This document shows positions 21,279-32,936 of a DNA stretch of 64,000 nt, piece after piece. The position numbers and the translations under genes were made by a program. The notes under the pieces are model-generated. The model did not search any database, had not been told where the DNA came from, and worked only from the letters and a program-made list of their open reading frames with translations. The DNA is taken from the NCBI GenBank assembly GCA_001599815.1, contig BCIA01000007.1, positions 434,001-498,000 of the forward strand, written 5' to 3'. The DNA is from Furcasterigmium furcatum. Its lineage: Eukaryota; Ascomycota; Sordariomycetes; Glomerellales; Plectosphaerellaceae. Positions within the stretch are counted from its first letter, which is position 1; every line of letters begins with the position of its first letter.

Positions 21279-23012
21279 ATGAACTTCCTCATTCTCGCTG
21301 TCGCCTTTGTCACGGCCCAGGGTGGCTTCATCTATGGGTTCGACTCTGGTACGAGCTCAGTCCGCTGCATTTACCATTGTGGTGCTAACTGACTCCAACA
21401 ACAGGCATTATCGCGACGACATTCGGTCATGATACTTTCAAGTTGGCCATGTATGGCCCGTCAATGGCGAATCCTTCCTACCAAGGTGCCATTGTCTCCG
21501 TCTACAACGCTGGCCAAGCCATCGGTGGCTTCACCGTCGGATACCTGGCGGATCGATTCAGCCGGAAATACACTCTCTGCATCGCGGCAATCCTAAGTAC
21601 GTATTCTACTGCATCTCTTTTCGACTTTTTGGCCAACTAACCTTCTTGCCATGCAGCCATTATTGGATCTATCCTACAGTGCGCTGCCGTTCACGTCGGC
21701 ATGATGATTGCCGGCCGCCTTGTTGCGGGTATTGGTTGTGGCCAAATCCTGAGCGTCGTTCCAATCTACCTCGCCGAAGTCGCTCCCCCAAAGAACCGAG
21801 GCTTCCTCGTCGGCTTACAAGGCATGATGATTGCCATTGGCTTTGGCATGGCAAACTGGGTCGGCTTTGCCGGTGCCTACGCCTCCGGCGACGGGCAGTG
21901 GCGCATCCCTCTGGCGATGCAGATTCCTATCCCCGTTATTCTGACGGTCATGCTCTTCTTCGTTCCCTTCTCCCCCCGATGGCTGGTGCTCAAGGACCGT
22001 CATGACGAGGCCAAGCGCGTGCTCGCCAGCCTCCACGGCACCTCAGACAACGAAGCCTTCATCGAACAAGAGCTGGTCGAGATCCAGGAAAACATCAGGC
22101 TCGAGCGCGAGCAGGGCAACCTTGTCTGGGGCCAGGCTCTCAAGGCGATGTTCTCCAAGAAGTATGCACGCCGAACGCTGACCGCCGCATTCATCGTCAC
22201 GATGGGTCAGCTCAGTGGTTCGAGCGTCATCCAGAATTTCCAAGGTATCTTCTACCAGACTGTTGGCTTTACCGGAAGGACTGCCCTTTTGATCAGCGGC
22301 GTCTACGGCATGATGGGAATCATTGGCCAGATCATCTACCTCGTCGTCGTCGCGGACAGGTGGCCGCGCACCCGCACGCTGTGGACTGGTTCGGTCGTCC
22401 TCAGCACCATGATTGCCATTTGCATGGCCCTCAGCGCCACCTTCGGCCAGAAGGACAACGAGAATGAGTCCGGCGCCATTGCTGCCATTGCTTTCATCTT
22501 TCTCTACTCCATGTGCTACGCCATCTTTTTCAACGCCATGATCTGGGTCGTCCCGTCCGAGCTCTTCCCCTTCTTCCTGCGCACCAAGGGGTTGGCGTTT
22601 GCTGTCGCCACCAAGTCAGTCGTCGCCATTGTCCTGTCGCAGATTACTCCGTTGGCCATCGCCAACGTGAGCTGGAGGTAAACACCCAAAGTCTCCGCAT
22701 TAACGCAAGAACGTTGCCTGACATTTTCTCCTGCAGGTACTACTCACTCTTCATTGCCACCAACCTGGCTGCTGCCGTCTTTTATTTCTTCTTCCTGCCC
22801 GAGACGGTTCGTATCTTGACCTTTCTACTTGGATGTATTTTACTGACCTTCAATTGCAGTCTGGTAAAACTCTGGAAGAGATTGCGCAGCTCTTCGGCGA
22901 CGATGTTGTCGTTCACACCTCTCCTGCGGACGAGAAGGTCGCCGACGACGCTATCTCAGCCGTTCATCAAGTCGAAAAGTCAAACTCCAGGGTGGAAAAG
23001 AACGCTGTCTAG
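21279..23012 (+). CDS. MFS sugar transporter (SP family) divergent from the rhamnosidase
   Basis: Twelve-helix plasma-membrane sugar/H+ symporter. Five exons (21279-21348, 21405-21596, 21657-22677, 22737-22806, 22860-23012) give 501 residues. Family motifs are clear: GGFIYGFDSG in TM1, LADRFSRKY in loop 2-3, GRLVAGIGCGQILSVVPIYLAEVAPPKNRG, and the terminal LPETSGKTLEEIAQLFGD, with PETSGK in place of the usual PETKG. Candidate substrates are rhamnose, glucose or a small rhamnoside, from its shared promoter with GH78; this is inference. The short N-terminus starts directly at TM1. Confidence 0.9.
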
Positions 23013-23775
23013 TTGGTAGTGGAGACGTGGCGCATCGTGTGAAGATCACAGCCAACCACCAGACTTTCTGTCCGCCGTATGGCTCATCAATGAGGTGTAT
23101 GGTTTAAATGTACCTATACAAAAGGCATGAGATCTGTATTATGAGCTTGGATTTCCAGGCGCAGGGAACTGTAAAGCAGCAAGGCAGAAAGCCTGCGTCC
23201 AGTCACCAAACACAAACAAGAAAGACGTTTGCACCGAGTATTCTGAAAGTCATGAGATCATATCTGGGTAAGAATCAACCCATTTTCGCGGGTGTTGATG
23301 TGACATGTGACAAAAATGTTTTGGCCGAATGCACATCTGAAAATTGAGGATCAAGCATTGTCTCCTCCGGCCGAGGTCTCCTGGTGAGGGGAGAGAAAAA
23401 GGCTGCATGTGGGCAGGGGTTGGATGGGTGCTGCGGCGCGACGTTGGTCGTCAATCAAGTCATATCTGACTGCCGACATTTCCCCACTGAAAAGGACGGT
23501 TGAGGAATAGTCGCCCAAGCTTAAATCTCGAGGGAGGCTTTCCATTCGCTCCGGAAGCTCAAGCGAATACGTCGTATGCATGGATCAAGGCCCGCGCCGA
23601 ATTCCGGCTTGGCGAGTGGTGGGAATGTGGTCTGGTAAGTCTCGCTGGGCGCTTTGCCGACCACCCGAGCTGCCGCAAGATGAACATCCGAAGTCCCTGT
23701 AGCGATATGCCGTCTACTGATTTTCTGTAATGTCTACAAGTACGTACATCGTCCCCCTTTCCCCCTGCGCGCTTT
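23013..23775. other. Intergenic between convergent genes
   Basis: These 763 bp lie between the transporter and the Zn2Cys6 gene. I see no supported gene, repeat or RNA. Confidence 0.45.
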
Positions 23776-24897
23776 TTAGAAAACAGTCTCCAGTGCCGAC
23801 CGGATGTTGGCGTCCCAGTGCGGCCCCAGGAGAGACGACGCCAACTGGACAAGGCGTCTCCCAGAATCTCCGACAACCCAGAACTCGCGGCACTCGTGCA
23901 TCAGTGCGCCGTAGTGGGCCAGGATCACCAGAGCCTCGGGTTGGCTGTCCTCCAACAGGTCTACAAACTCCACCGGGGTGTAGACTAGGAATACGGAGAT
24001 GGCCTGCGTCCGGCGCTGTTCCTGGTGGGCGTTGGCCCGAAACAGGGTGTACGACATTTTCAGAGCCCTTGCCGCCTTCCAGCAAATGTCGAGCCCGGCC
24101 TTGTCCATGTCCGAGTGGTCGAGCATGGAATCGAGGACCGCAAGGTCCTGCTCCGCTTGTGGCGCGACGTCTTCAGGGAAATCCGGCTGAAGCCCGGACG
24201 CAAAGTAGATGTAGCGAATTGCCGAGGGCATGATGGAATCCCAATGGTCCCTCGCCATCGTTTTGCCGAGCTTCACGAGGCACATGTACTCCCTGAGCTT
24301 GCCGTAGAAACCAGACGGGGTCCCCTCGATGCTGGAATACATCTCACCAAGATGTGAGTAGCCCAGCATCATCCCGAACACGAAGCGCGGGAGCATGTCG
24401 TCCGTCGACACCGCCAAGTCCGATATGTTGTGGGTGGAAAGCGCCCTTCCTTGAAGCTCTGCGTTGAGGAGCAGGTAGTTCGTGACGCTCGGCGTTGTCA
24501 TATGTCGCCGAAGGGCACATATTGCCAGCAACTGGTCCATGATGTGCTGCCGCTCCAGGGCGACGCCCAGCACCACGGATATGATAGGCTGCGAGAACTC
24601 GTCGCACATGAACAACAAGTCCGGGCGGTCCTTGGCATCTAGGAGAAGTGACATGTGCTCCAGACCGAACAGCAGGTTGTCTTGTGTGGTGGAGGTGGCC
24701 GCGGCGGCAGTATCCGGGGGATTGGGAGGGTTGGAGCCGCCGTCACCGGCGTAGATGCACTGCCGGTCCGTTGTCAGGCAGTTGTTGCACTGGGGCCTCT
24801 CCTCGTCACATTTGACGTGGCGCGTCTTGCACGGCAAGCATCCCGTTCGGGACTTTCTGTGCGCACGGCGGGGTCGGTACTCAGCAGCCTCCGACAT
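23776..24897 (-). CDS. Zn2Cys6 transcription factor in the glycosidase cluster
   Basis: This is 373 residues in a single exon. The basic N-terminus RPRRAHRKSRTG leads into the binuclear cluster CLPCKTRHVKCDEERPQCNN with C-x2-C-x6-C-x6-C-x2-C-x6-C spacing (about residues 20-48). This arrangement is typical of the Upc2/sterol-uptake-like group. The helical remainder contains DNLLFGLEHMSLL and LDICWKAARALKMSYTLFR and lacks a classical middle-homology domain. It sits among the glycosidases and permeases, so it is the natural candidate for their local regulator, though nothing in its sequence proves this. It is divergent from the second GH3 gene. Confidence 0.85.
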   Translation of the reverse strand: MSEAAEYRPRRAHRKSRTGCLPCKTRHVKCDEERPQCNNCLTTDRQCIYAGDGGSNPPNPPDTAAAATSTTQDNLLFGLEHMSLLLDAKDRPDLLFMCDEFSQPIISVVLGVALERQHIMDQLLAICALRRHMTTPSVTNYLLLNAELQGRALSTHNISDLAVSTDDMLPRFVFGMMLGYSHLGEMYSSIEGTPSGFYGKLREYMCLVKLGKTMARDHWDSIMPSAIRYIYFASGLQPDFPEDVAPQAEQDLAVLDSMLDHSDMDKAGLDICWKAARALKMSYTLFRANAHQEQRRTQAISVFLVYTPVEFVDLLEDSQPEALVILAHYGALMHECREFWVVGDSGRRLVQLASSLLGPHWDANIRSALETVF

Positions 24898-25751
24898 GGC
24901 ATGTTGCTCGCCAGCGTCACAACTCCAGCTCTGCGGTCACGGTCAGAAAAGTTCACCGGTGAGTTCTCGGCCGATGACTGATTTCCCGCATCAGATATGC
25001 ATGGGTGTCGAATACTGGGGTATTGCTTTTGTATGAATCGAAGCCGGCGCTAGTAATCAAACCGGGCAAGGGCTGGGACTTCGGCATATTAGACACCTTC
25101 CTCGATGGAGTATCTCCGGATCTCAGATCAGAGCGCCTGGAGTTAGCAGTGGGGGTTTTGTCAGGTCTCGGAGAATCTACGGCGGTGTTCGGAGCTCGGC
25201 ACTGGTCTGGTGGAGCATCCGAGGAAGAGACCACACCACCACGTCCTTTTCCCTTGTGCAGCAAGTCCCGAGCAGCCGGTGTAATGTTGGTTGCTGTCTG
25301 TACAATCCCTGGAGTCGGTAGATCTGCCCCTGGCACAACCTCACGTTGGCGAATACGTCGATACGACGAGCCAGGGCCAGATGCCGCTCAAGAACGCCCT
25401 CCAACGCCCCCCGCATCCCCGTAATTTACCTTCCTGGAAGCCTTCGCGGGGATTGCGGGGATGAACAACATTGGCAGCTCTGATGTGCTCAGGTTGAGAG
25501 GTTCATCATGACTTCACATGAATCTTTTCGGCGGACTTTGGGCCGAGAAAGACCGCGCGACCGTGGGTTTGCGTTCGTGTGCCGAGACCCCAGAGAAAGA
25601 GCGTTGTTCTGGCTCCATTGGGAACCGAGGATGAGCGTATAAGAACTCAGGCTCACCCTTCGACAGACGGTAAGTTCAGAACAGACAACAGAGCATTCCG
25701 CTTATTGGAGATCGTCTTTGATTCGGAATCGATTCTTCTGCTGTTGCCATC
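24898..25751. promoter_or_regulatory. Divergent promoter, Zn2Cys6 factor / second GH3 gene
   Basis: This 854 bp region contains TATAAGA at 25638-25644, 108 bp before the GH3 start. A CGG-N8-CCG arrangement (CGGACTTTGGGCCG) lies near 25540-25553. No gene is supported inside it. Confidence 0.45.
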
Positions 25752-28108
25752 ATGCGTTTCCTTGGAACAAACATCAGTCCTCTGCTATGGCTGTCCGGGG
25801 CTCTTTGGACCGGCGCCGGGGCAATCCCTTGCAATGGGACGAACCACACGGCAGCAGACATTCCTCGACGTGTCGAAGCACTGTTGTCGAGGATGACATA
25901 CTTGGAGAAGCTGGCGCAGATGAGGAACTACGACGGAGTCCTCCGAGACGACTTGACCTACGATGCCAATCACATCGAGAACTTTTTTGATGGCAACGGC
26001 GCCGGCTCAATTTGTATGTTCTACAAACCCCGTTGAACTTTTGAGCCTCCAACAGCTAACATCCACGTCCAGCGTTCGGCGCGAGAGGAAACCCTGCGTA
26101 CCCTGCCACTGTTATCCTGAGCGGCATCATCAAGAACATCACCGACAAGCACCGACTCGGAATCCCACCAATCAACGTTGCCGACTCAGTCAATGGAATC
26201 ACTGTTGCGAACGGAACTCTTTTCCCTGCATCCATCAGCATGGGACAATCTTGGAACATCGATCTGTTCTCCGAGGTTGTGGATGTCATGTCCAGAGAGA
26301 ACCGTGCCATCGGCATCCAGTGGGTTCTGAGCCCCGAGCTCGATCTCGCTCGTGAGCCAAGATATGGACGCGTCGGAGAGATGTATGGAGAAGACTGGTA
26401 CCATGTTGCTCAGTACGGCATTGCCTACGTCGACAGTATGCAAGCCGTCGATTCCAAGGGCTTTGTTCGGTGCGCGACTACCCTGAAGCACTGGGTCTAT
26501 GGCAGCGGTCTCTCCGGAATCAACGAAGCACCTATTGTTGGGGGCCTCAATGATCTCTGGAACATTCATGTCGCCCCGTATGCCGAAGTTCTGCGAAAGT
26601 CCAACCCCCTCGCCATCATGCCTTCGTACTCGTCATACGACCAGGTCCCCATGCACTCCAACATCGAGCTCACTCGCGACATCATCCGAAACGACCTGGA
26701 GTTCGACGGCGTCATGATTTCAGACTGGGCTGGCATCACTCAGCTCAACACGTACCAGTTCACCGCTCGGGATATCGCAGAGGCCGGGCTCCAGGCGCTG
26801 AAAATCACCATCGACCACGAGATCGGGCCTTGGGATAAGTCGGGCTTCGAGGCTCTCGTTGATGCGGAAGACGATGAGGTTCTGGACTTGGTCGACGAGG
26901 CCGTTCGTCGCATGCTTTACCTCAAGTTCATCACCAAGACCTTCGAGCAGCCTGTGCCAGACTTGTCCAAGATCAACGCCACCCTCAAGTCAGACGCCCA
27001 CATGGAAGTCAACTACAAGATGACACGGGAGTCCATGGTCCTCCTCAAGAACGACGGCATCCTCCCCTTGTCTGGTTCGCAGCTCGACAAGATTGCAGTC
27101 ATTGGTCCATTGGGCGACGTGATCAACCCCGGCCACTACGCCGGCAGCGATTACAAGACGGGCTCAACCATTCTGGACGGTGTTCGACAGATCTCAGACG
27201 ACGTCACCTACTCTATGGGGTGCTTCAGAAACAACTTTACCAACTTTGACGAAATGAAGGCAGAGGCTGTTGCCGCTGCCAAGGCTGCCAACGTCGCGAT
27301 CGTGGCACTCGGGTCTGCTTCTGTGCACCTGGACCCTGGCAACCCCCGCGACCGAACGGACGGTGAAGGATACGACCATGCTAGCTTGGAGTTCCCAGGC
27401 CCACAGCCAGATCTGCTCAAGGCCATCGTCGAGACCGGCACTCCCGTCGTCCTCGTTGCCAACGGCGGACAGGTCTTCACCATGGAGTACGCAGTCGAGA
27501 ACGTTCCCGGCATCATTCACACGTTCCTCCAGGGTGAAGTCGGCGGCGAGGTCCTCGGAGAGATCCTTACTGGCAAGACCAACCCGAGCGGCAAGCTGAG
27601 CGTTTCCATCCCCAAGACTTCCTTCGCCCTTCCCGTGTACTACAACCATCTGCCTATGGAGCGAAAGGCCCCGGCCCAGACGGACTCGGACTGGCAATTC
27701 CCCCAGATGAACCGGACCGCCCGCTACCCCTTCGGATTCGGCCTGAGCTACACCACGTTCTCCATCACGGACGTCGCGGCATCGAGCACCTCGGCCTCCC
27801 TTGACGGAGAGGTGTCCATCAGCGCCAAGGTGACCAACACGGGCGACCAGGCAGGCAAGGAGGTCGTTCAGGTGTACTTCCGCCAGAAGCATCCCGCCAT
27901 CGAGCGCCCGATCAAGAATCTCATCAGGTTCGAGAAGGTCAGCCTCGAAAGCGGCGAATCCAAGGATGTCAGCTTCACGATTCCCGCGGCGGACCTCGGA
28001 TACTGGGTCAACGGCAAGAGGAGGGTCGACGCTGATCTCTACACGTTCTCTGTTGGGCCGAGCTCTGATGACTCTGATCTGACCAAGCTGGAGGTTCTCA
28101 TCAACTGA
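25752..28108 (+). CDS. Secreted GH3 beta-glucosidase (paralog 2)
   Basis: Same family and probable reaction as the gene at 14873. Two exons (25752-26013, 26073-28108) give 765 residues. The signal peptide covers about residues 1-24 (LLWLSGALWTGAGA). Visible motifs are HRLGIPPINVADSVNG, LAREPRYGRVGEMYGEDW, TLKHWVYG, and the nucleophile Asp305 in the canonical GVMISDWAG. These are followed by SMVLLKNDGILPLSG and an Fn3-like end (GKEVVQVYFRQKHP). Compared with paralog 1 it keeps SDW at the active site, so the two may differ in specificity. It is convergent with the MFS gene at 28818-30401. Confidence 0.93.
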
Positions 28109-28817
28109 GATGCCAATCATCTTCATTTTTAAAAGTAGATAGACCTGTCAATCCATTCGTCTACTCTTGACATCTGGTCCCACAGTTGTATCGCAATCAA
28201 GTAGTCCCTGTGGCGTATTCTTCGACCTCTCAGCCCAGCAGTTACAGAAAAAGCCCAAAATTCCTGAGATACAGCCGTGATATCCTTAAACATGCCAGAG
28301 AAATATCTGATAATCCGTACTGAGGGGGGTGGACAACATGGGCAATGCGGGGGACGTAACATGGACACCCATGATTGCCGGCGTGAACCCCCGCCCGGCA
28401 GCGACACGGTCGAAGACGGTCTATCTCTACAAATGATAGGAGGGCCTCTGGCTCTGTTGATTCCCCCAAGTACCTTGCTATATATTACAGAAAAGATGAA
28501 TTTGATATCCTGTCACAATAGCCACCCGTGTACTTGCTTGTGAAGATTGTGCTGGTAAATACACGCATAGTATCACTCTCCGTCTCATTAGGAGATACGC
28601 ATATCAAGGCGACTGGCATATAATATTAATAGGACACGTATTCGCCTTCAATTGGCAACTGTGAGGCTACAATACACGAGACTATAGGAATCGAAGGATT
28701 AAGGCCCAACAGGAACCGCATGCTGTTGCTTGGGTACTTTCAATCTGGAACAGCGTTTGCTTCCCCGACGCCGACGGAGAGCCGCCTGATGCGTCTCCGT
28801 CGTCAGGCGTGGCTCCC
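28109..28817. other. Intergenic between convergent genes
   Basis: These 709 bp form an AT-richer 3' flank region with no supported gene. Confidence 0.45.
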
Positions 28818-30401
28818 TCAATGCTTAGCTTCGGTTGTCTCAACTGCTTCGACATCGACAGCCACCTTGGCAGCCTGCTCGGGATCCTTGAGGGCATGGG
28901 GCACGATTTGATCCTGCCAGCAAAAGTTAGAAAAATCTCAAACTCATCGAACCCTTCGGGATCACTTACGCCGAAAAGCTCATCCATCTGCTCGAGGGTG
29001 CGCCCCTTCGTCTCGGGGTAGCAGAACCAGTACGTGAAGACGGCGACGAAGTTGAACGCGAAGAAGAAGAAGAAAAAGCGGAACCCGAGGTCCGTGAGGG
29101 CGATGGGCGACACCTGGGCGAAGACCAGGTTGAGGGACCAGTTGGTGAAGGTGGACACCGAGTTGCCCTTGGCGCGCAGCTCCATGGGGAAGATCTCCGC
29201 CGGGTACACCCAGGTGATGATGCCGGTCATGGTGAAGAAGAAGGAGAAGACGAAGTTCATCGCCACCATGGCACGCAGCTGGTTCGAGTTGTCGGTGGGA
29301 AGGTAGTTCGCCATGGCCGCGTTGACGACGAGGGCCAGGCCGCACCCGGCTGCCGAGATCATCAGGGGCTTGACGCGGCCCATCCGCTCCAGGAGCCACA
29401 GGCCGAGGGAGCACCAGATGATGGAGAGGGAGCCGCTGATGCCCACGATCATCAGGGATGTCTGGTTGTCGATGCCGAGGGACTCGTAGATGCGAGGACC
29501 ATAGTAGTTGATCACATTGATGCCGCTGAGCTGACCGAAAGCCTGAACGCCGCAACCCAGAAGGAATCTCTTCCGCCAGGAAGCGCGGGTGAAGATAGCC
29601 TTGAATGTGACGCCGCCGATAGCGCGGTCAGCAGTGATTGTGTCGTAGATCTCCTGGTACTCGAGGTCGAGGAACTCGTCGTTGTCGCCGGTACCGTGCA
29701 GCTTGCGGAGGGCGGAGCGGGCCTCCTCGTATCTCTCCTTCTCGATAAGCCAGCGGGGGGACTCCTGGAGGAACCAGATGCCGCAGGCCATGAACAGGGG
29801 GGGCACGACCTGGAAGGCCAGGGGGAAGCGCCACTGGAAGTGGTTGTCGACATGTGCGCAGCCGAAGCCGATCCACTGGGCCAGGAAGAAGCCCCAGGAG
29901 AGCATCCACTGAAGGAGGCCGGAGAGGGCACCGCGGATCTCGCTCTGGGCGATTTCAGAGCAGTACATGGGGGTGACGGCGCTGAGGAGACCGATGGCGA
30001 CACCAGCGATGAGGCGGCCGGCGATGAGCATGGGGATGTTCAGGGCGCCTGCTTGGAGGGCACCGCCGAGGATGGCGATGAGAGAACCAATGAGGACGGT
30101 CATGCGTCGGCCTGCGAAATCGGCGAGCCACGAGACAAGCAGTGAGCCGACGATGGCACCACCCTGGAAGGCGGCGACAATGCCACCCGCCTCTTCATCG
30201 GGGATGTGGCCGCCGAAGTACTCCTGGAAGTGTTTCTGGACCAGGGTGGACGAGATGATTCCGCTGTCATAGCCAAACAGGAGACCTGGTGAAAATGGTG
30301 TTAGCCGTGCGCCATGACATGAGGGGCAAGCAAGCCTGGGTCAGAGACTAACCACCCGTGGCCAAGAAGATGGCTGAGAAGATCGTGGTAGCTTTCCCCA
30401 T
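28818..30401 (-). CDS. MFS sugar transporter (SP family), second in cluster
   Basis: Sugar/H+ symporter with twelve predicted helices. Three exons (30401-30353, 30285-28970, 28913-28818) give 486 residues. Motifs: LLFGYDSGIISS, LADFAGRRM, GRLIAGVAIGLLSAVTPMYCSEIAQSEIRG, FLQESPRWLIEKERYEEA, QLSGINVINYYGP, and the canonical CYPETKGRTLEQMDELFG followed by a short hydrophilic tail ending in EAKH. The N-terminus is short (about 17 residues before LLFGYDSG). It differs clearly from the transporter at 21279, so the cluster has two permeases, perhaps for glucose and for rhamnose or a glycoside. The 19 bp tandem repeat at 30803 lies about 400 bp upstream. Confidence 0.9.
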
Positions 30402-31262
30402 GTTGCAGAAGCCGAGAGGTTGTTGGGTGTTGTTGTAGGTTGCTTTGTGCCCCAAAGGCCGAGATGATCGTCGCTGAGGATGTCGGGGGAAGATGGACCG
30501 TGGAGGAGATGCTCTGCTTCTTATGGTCGTCGGCAGAGGTCTAGAAGCCTCCCATCGCAAGATTTTGCATGTTCTCGGCTCATTGCTTGACCGAGCTTGG
30601 GATGGAGTCCAATAGCACCGAGCACAGCAGTCTGAGGGGTGCCGGGTTGTGGGATGTCCCCCTTGGGGCCCCCTGTCGCGTGGTTGGGATGTGGGTGACG
30701 CGGAGAAGCCGAGCGGGGGAGACTCGCTTGTTTAGCAGGGTTCTCCGAAAATTTGCTCCCGATGTTTCGCCCTGGCGGCGCTTTGGCAGACAGCGCCGAG
30801 GGATTTGCTTCCGAGGCGAGTATTTGCTTCCGAGGCGAGTATTTGCTTCCGAGAACTGGTCCTTCATCGGTTCGCCACAACAGCCCGCGATCCTTGTCAA
30901 CAACCATCACATCAGACATCACCGTCCTTGTGACCTCCATGACACATCGAGACTCATGGCGTGTCTTTCGGTTCAATGAACACCGAGAAGAATCCTTGGA
31001 TGGGAGATGATCGAGCCTGCTCGCTATCATGGGCTTGCGGGATGCTATACCGAAGCGGAAGTCGAATGACGCGACGGGCAGCTATTGGTAACGGTCAGCG
31101 CCTCGTATGACATCTTCCACTGGTCGAGGAACTTCACAGCACTTCAAAGCAATGGCATTCAAGAGTAGGGGGCATGATGATGAGTAAATTGTAGATTGAA
31201 ATGGCGTTCTATCAGCTGTATCCCACACACGTCTAAGCACCCGCTTCCGTCCCAGCGGGAGA
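30402..31262. promoter_or_regulatory. Promoter of the second MFS transporter
   Basis: This 861 bp region upstream of the transporter also forms the 3' flank of the GH78-like gene. It contains the 19 bp tandem repeat at 30803-30853. No gene is supported. Confidence 0.5.
30803..30853. repeat. 19 bp direct repeat, about 2.7 copies
   Basis: The unit ATTTGCTTCCGAGGCGAGT occurs twice exactly (30803-30821, 30822-30840), then its first 13 bases recur (30841-30853). Each copy carries a TCCGAG word (CGGA on the other strand). Confidence 0.85.
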
Positions 31263-32936
31263 TCACGCGTATTTCACAACTAAGCAGTCCCGCATCTTGA
31301 CCCTCAGCAGATACGACGGTGTACAGCTCCACGCGTGGCAGAAGCTGTTGTTGTGGTAATCTCCGTACGGGCTGCTGCGGGAGTCCTCGGGGTCAAAGCA
31401 CTCCCAGAACGTATCGGCCCCGGCGTCAACCATCCCACCCCAGTACCCCTGAATCAGCTCCAGGCACTCCTGCTCGCCACCCACCGTGCACAACGCCTCC
31501 GCTACATGGTGGTACAGGTAGGGAGTCAGAGGCTTCACGGCCTTCGGATCCGCCATGGCTTTCATCATGGCTGCCTTGAGAAGCTCGGGGCTCTTGACAC
31601 CCGCGAGGGCCATCCAGGCCTGCGATGCCCAGGACACCTGGCGATCCTTGCCGCTCACGAACACGCCTTCCGCCGCATCATAGAAAGTATCGCTCGTTGA
31701 TATCAGGATCGCGAGCTCGGTCTCGAACGGAGGGGGCTTGGACAGGATCCTCGCGAGATCGTTGATGGCCTTGAGCGCCACGATGACAACGCCATGCATG
31801 CCTGCATTCTTGTCGAGCTCCCCGGCCCAGTCCAAGAACTTCCAGGCAGTCGTCGCGTCCGCCGTGAATACACCCGACTGAACGTGCGCCAGGGCACACT
31901 TGACGCTACCCAACACCACCGGCCACAGTTCCTCAGCTGTTTGCGTGTCGCCTGATGCAACGACATAGTCGCGGACGATGGCTCCAAACAGGGCGTCATA
32001 GTCCACAATGTAGTCGCTTGCGGGAGTCAAAACTGGCTTCTCAAACAGGCATGCAGGCAGAGAGTCGTCCTCCCGGACGAGAGCTGCGAACAGGTACAGA
32101 CACCTTTTGACCATGTCGTAGTTCTTGAAAGTGCAGTAGTTCGTCAGGGCCTGGAGTCGCAGGTCTCCCGACCAGATTCGGCGATCGCGTCTCGGTCCGT
32201 CCTCGAAGACTGTTTGCATGCAGTTGCGCAGCGTCCTCATGCTGACGGCATCGATCTGTCGAAGGCGCTCGTCGTGAACAGGAAAGGCTTCGACGGCCTC
32301 TTCTTGCTCTATGGTGACAGAGCTGAGAGACTGGGCGACGATGTCGGAGAACTTGATCTTGTACTTTGACGATGTGTCCAAAATCTGAACGCGCACGAAG
32401 CGGAAAGCGTGGCGCCTCGGGACGGTGAAGGTGATTGGCATCCAGTCGATGTTGAAGACCTCGTCTGGAATCCAGCTGCTGCTGATCCAGCTCTTGCACG
32501 GGTGAAGCTCCTCCGTTACATCGGGGGGGACCTCGCCGAATGTGAGCCTTAAGCGAGCCGGAGCATCGACGTTGACCCCCACTGGCGTGAGGCGGAACTC
32601 GAGATGTCCAACGAAGTGGTTGCCAAAGTCGAGCACGAACTCCTGTCCCTTCCCCCAGGCCTTCTCAGCAAGCTCGGGTATTGTGTATTGATCGATCGGC
32701 GTCCGCTGAAAATAGGCAAGTTCGTCAGATTGGAAGACGACTGTCCGTAATGGTGTGATCGGCTGCTTGCACAGATCAGGCCTCAGGTCCTCTGCCTTTT
32801 GTGCAAACACTGGGTTGAAGATGGTGGCAGGAGCATGGTCGACCACCTGGTCTGCGGGGACGGGCGATGAGTCTGGTGTTGCCATTGGTAGTGTTGGTGG
32901 TGGTCTGGTGGTGGTAGTGGCACAGGCAGTGGTCAT
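31263..32936 (-). CDS. GH78-like six-hairpin glycosidase, short form
   Basis: Probable alpha-L-rhamnosidase-related enzyme of 557 residues from 32936; an alternative ATG lies at 32885, and the frame is open upstream to 33221 with non-coding character. It has a beta-rich half (about 100-220: FVLDFGNHFVGHLEFRLTP, RHAFRFVRVQIL) and a six-hairpin half. The segment EDGPRRDRRIWSGDLR near residue 250 corresponds to DCPQRDERLGWTGD of the full GH78 gene. The N-terminal Ig-like and first beta domains of full-length GH78 are missing, and it is about 370 residues shorter. There is no signal peptide. Activity may differ from a true rhamnosidase. It is divergent from the NTF2-like gene. Confidence 0.75.
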   Translation of the reverse strand: MTTACATTTTRPPPTLPMATPDSSPVPADQVVDHAPATIFNPVFAQKAEDLRPDLCKQPITPLRTVVFQSDELAYFQRTPIDQYTIPELAEKAWGKGQEFVLDFGNHFVGHLEFRLTPVGVNVDAPARLRLTFGEVPPDVTEELHPCKSWISSSWIPDEVFNIDWMPITFTVPRRHAFRFVRVQILDTSSKYKIKFSDIVAQSLSSVTIEQEEAVEAFPVHDERLRQIDAVSMRTLRNCMQTVFEDGPRRDRRIWSGDLRLQALTNYCTFKNYDMVKRCLYLFAALVREDDSLPACLFEKPVLTPASDYIVDYDALFGAIVRDYVVASGDTQTAEELWPVVLGSVKCALAHVQSGVFTADATTAWKFLDWAGELDKNAGMHGVVIVALKAINDLARILSKPPPFETELAILISTSDTFYDAAEGVFVSGKDRQVSWASQAWMALAGVKSPELLKAAMMKAMADPKAVKPLTPYLYHHVAEALCTVGGEQECLELIQGYWGGMVDAGADTFWECFDPEDSRSSPYGDYHNNSFCHAWSCTPSYLLRVKMRDCLVVKYA

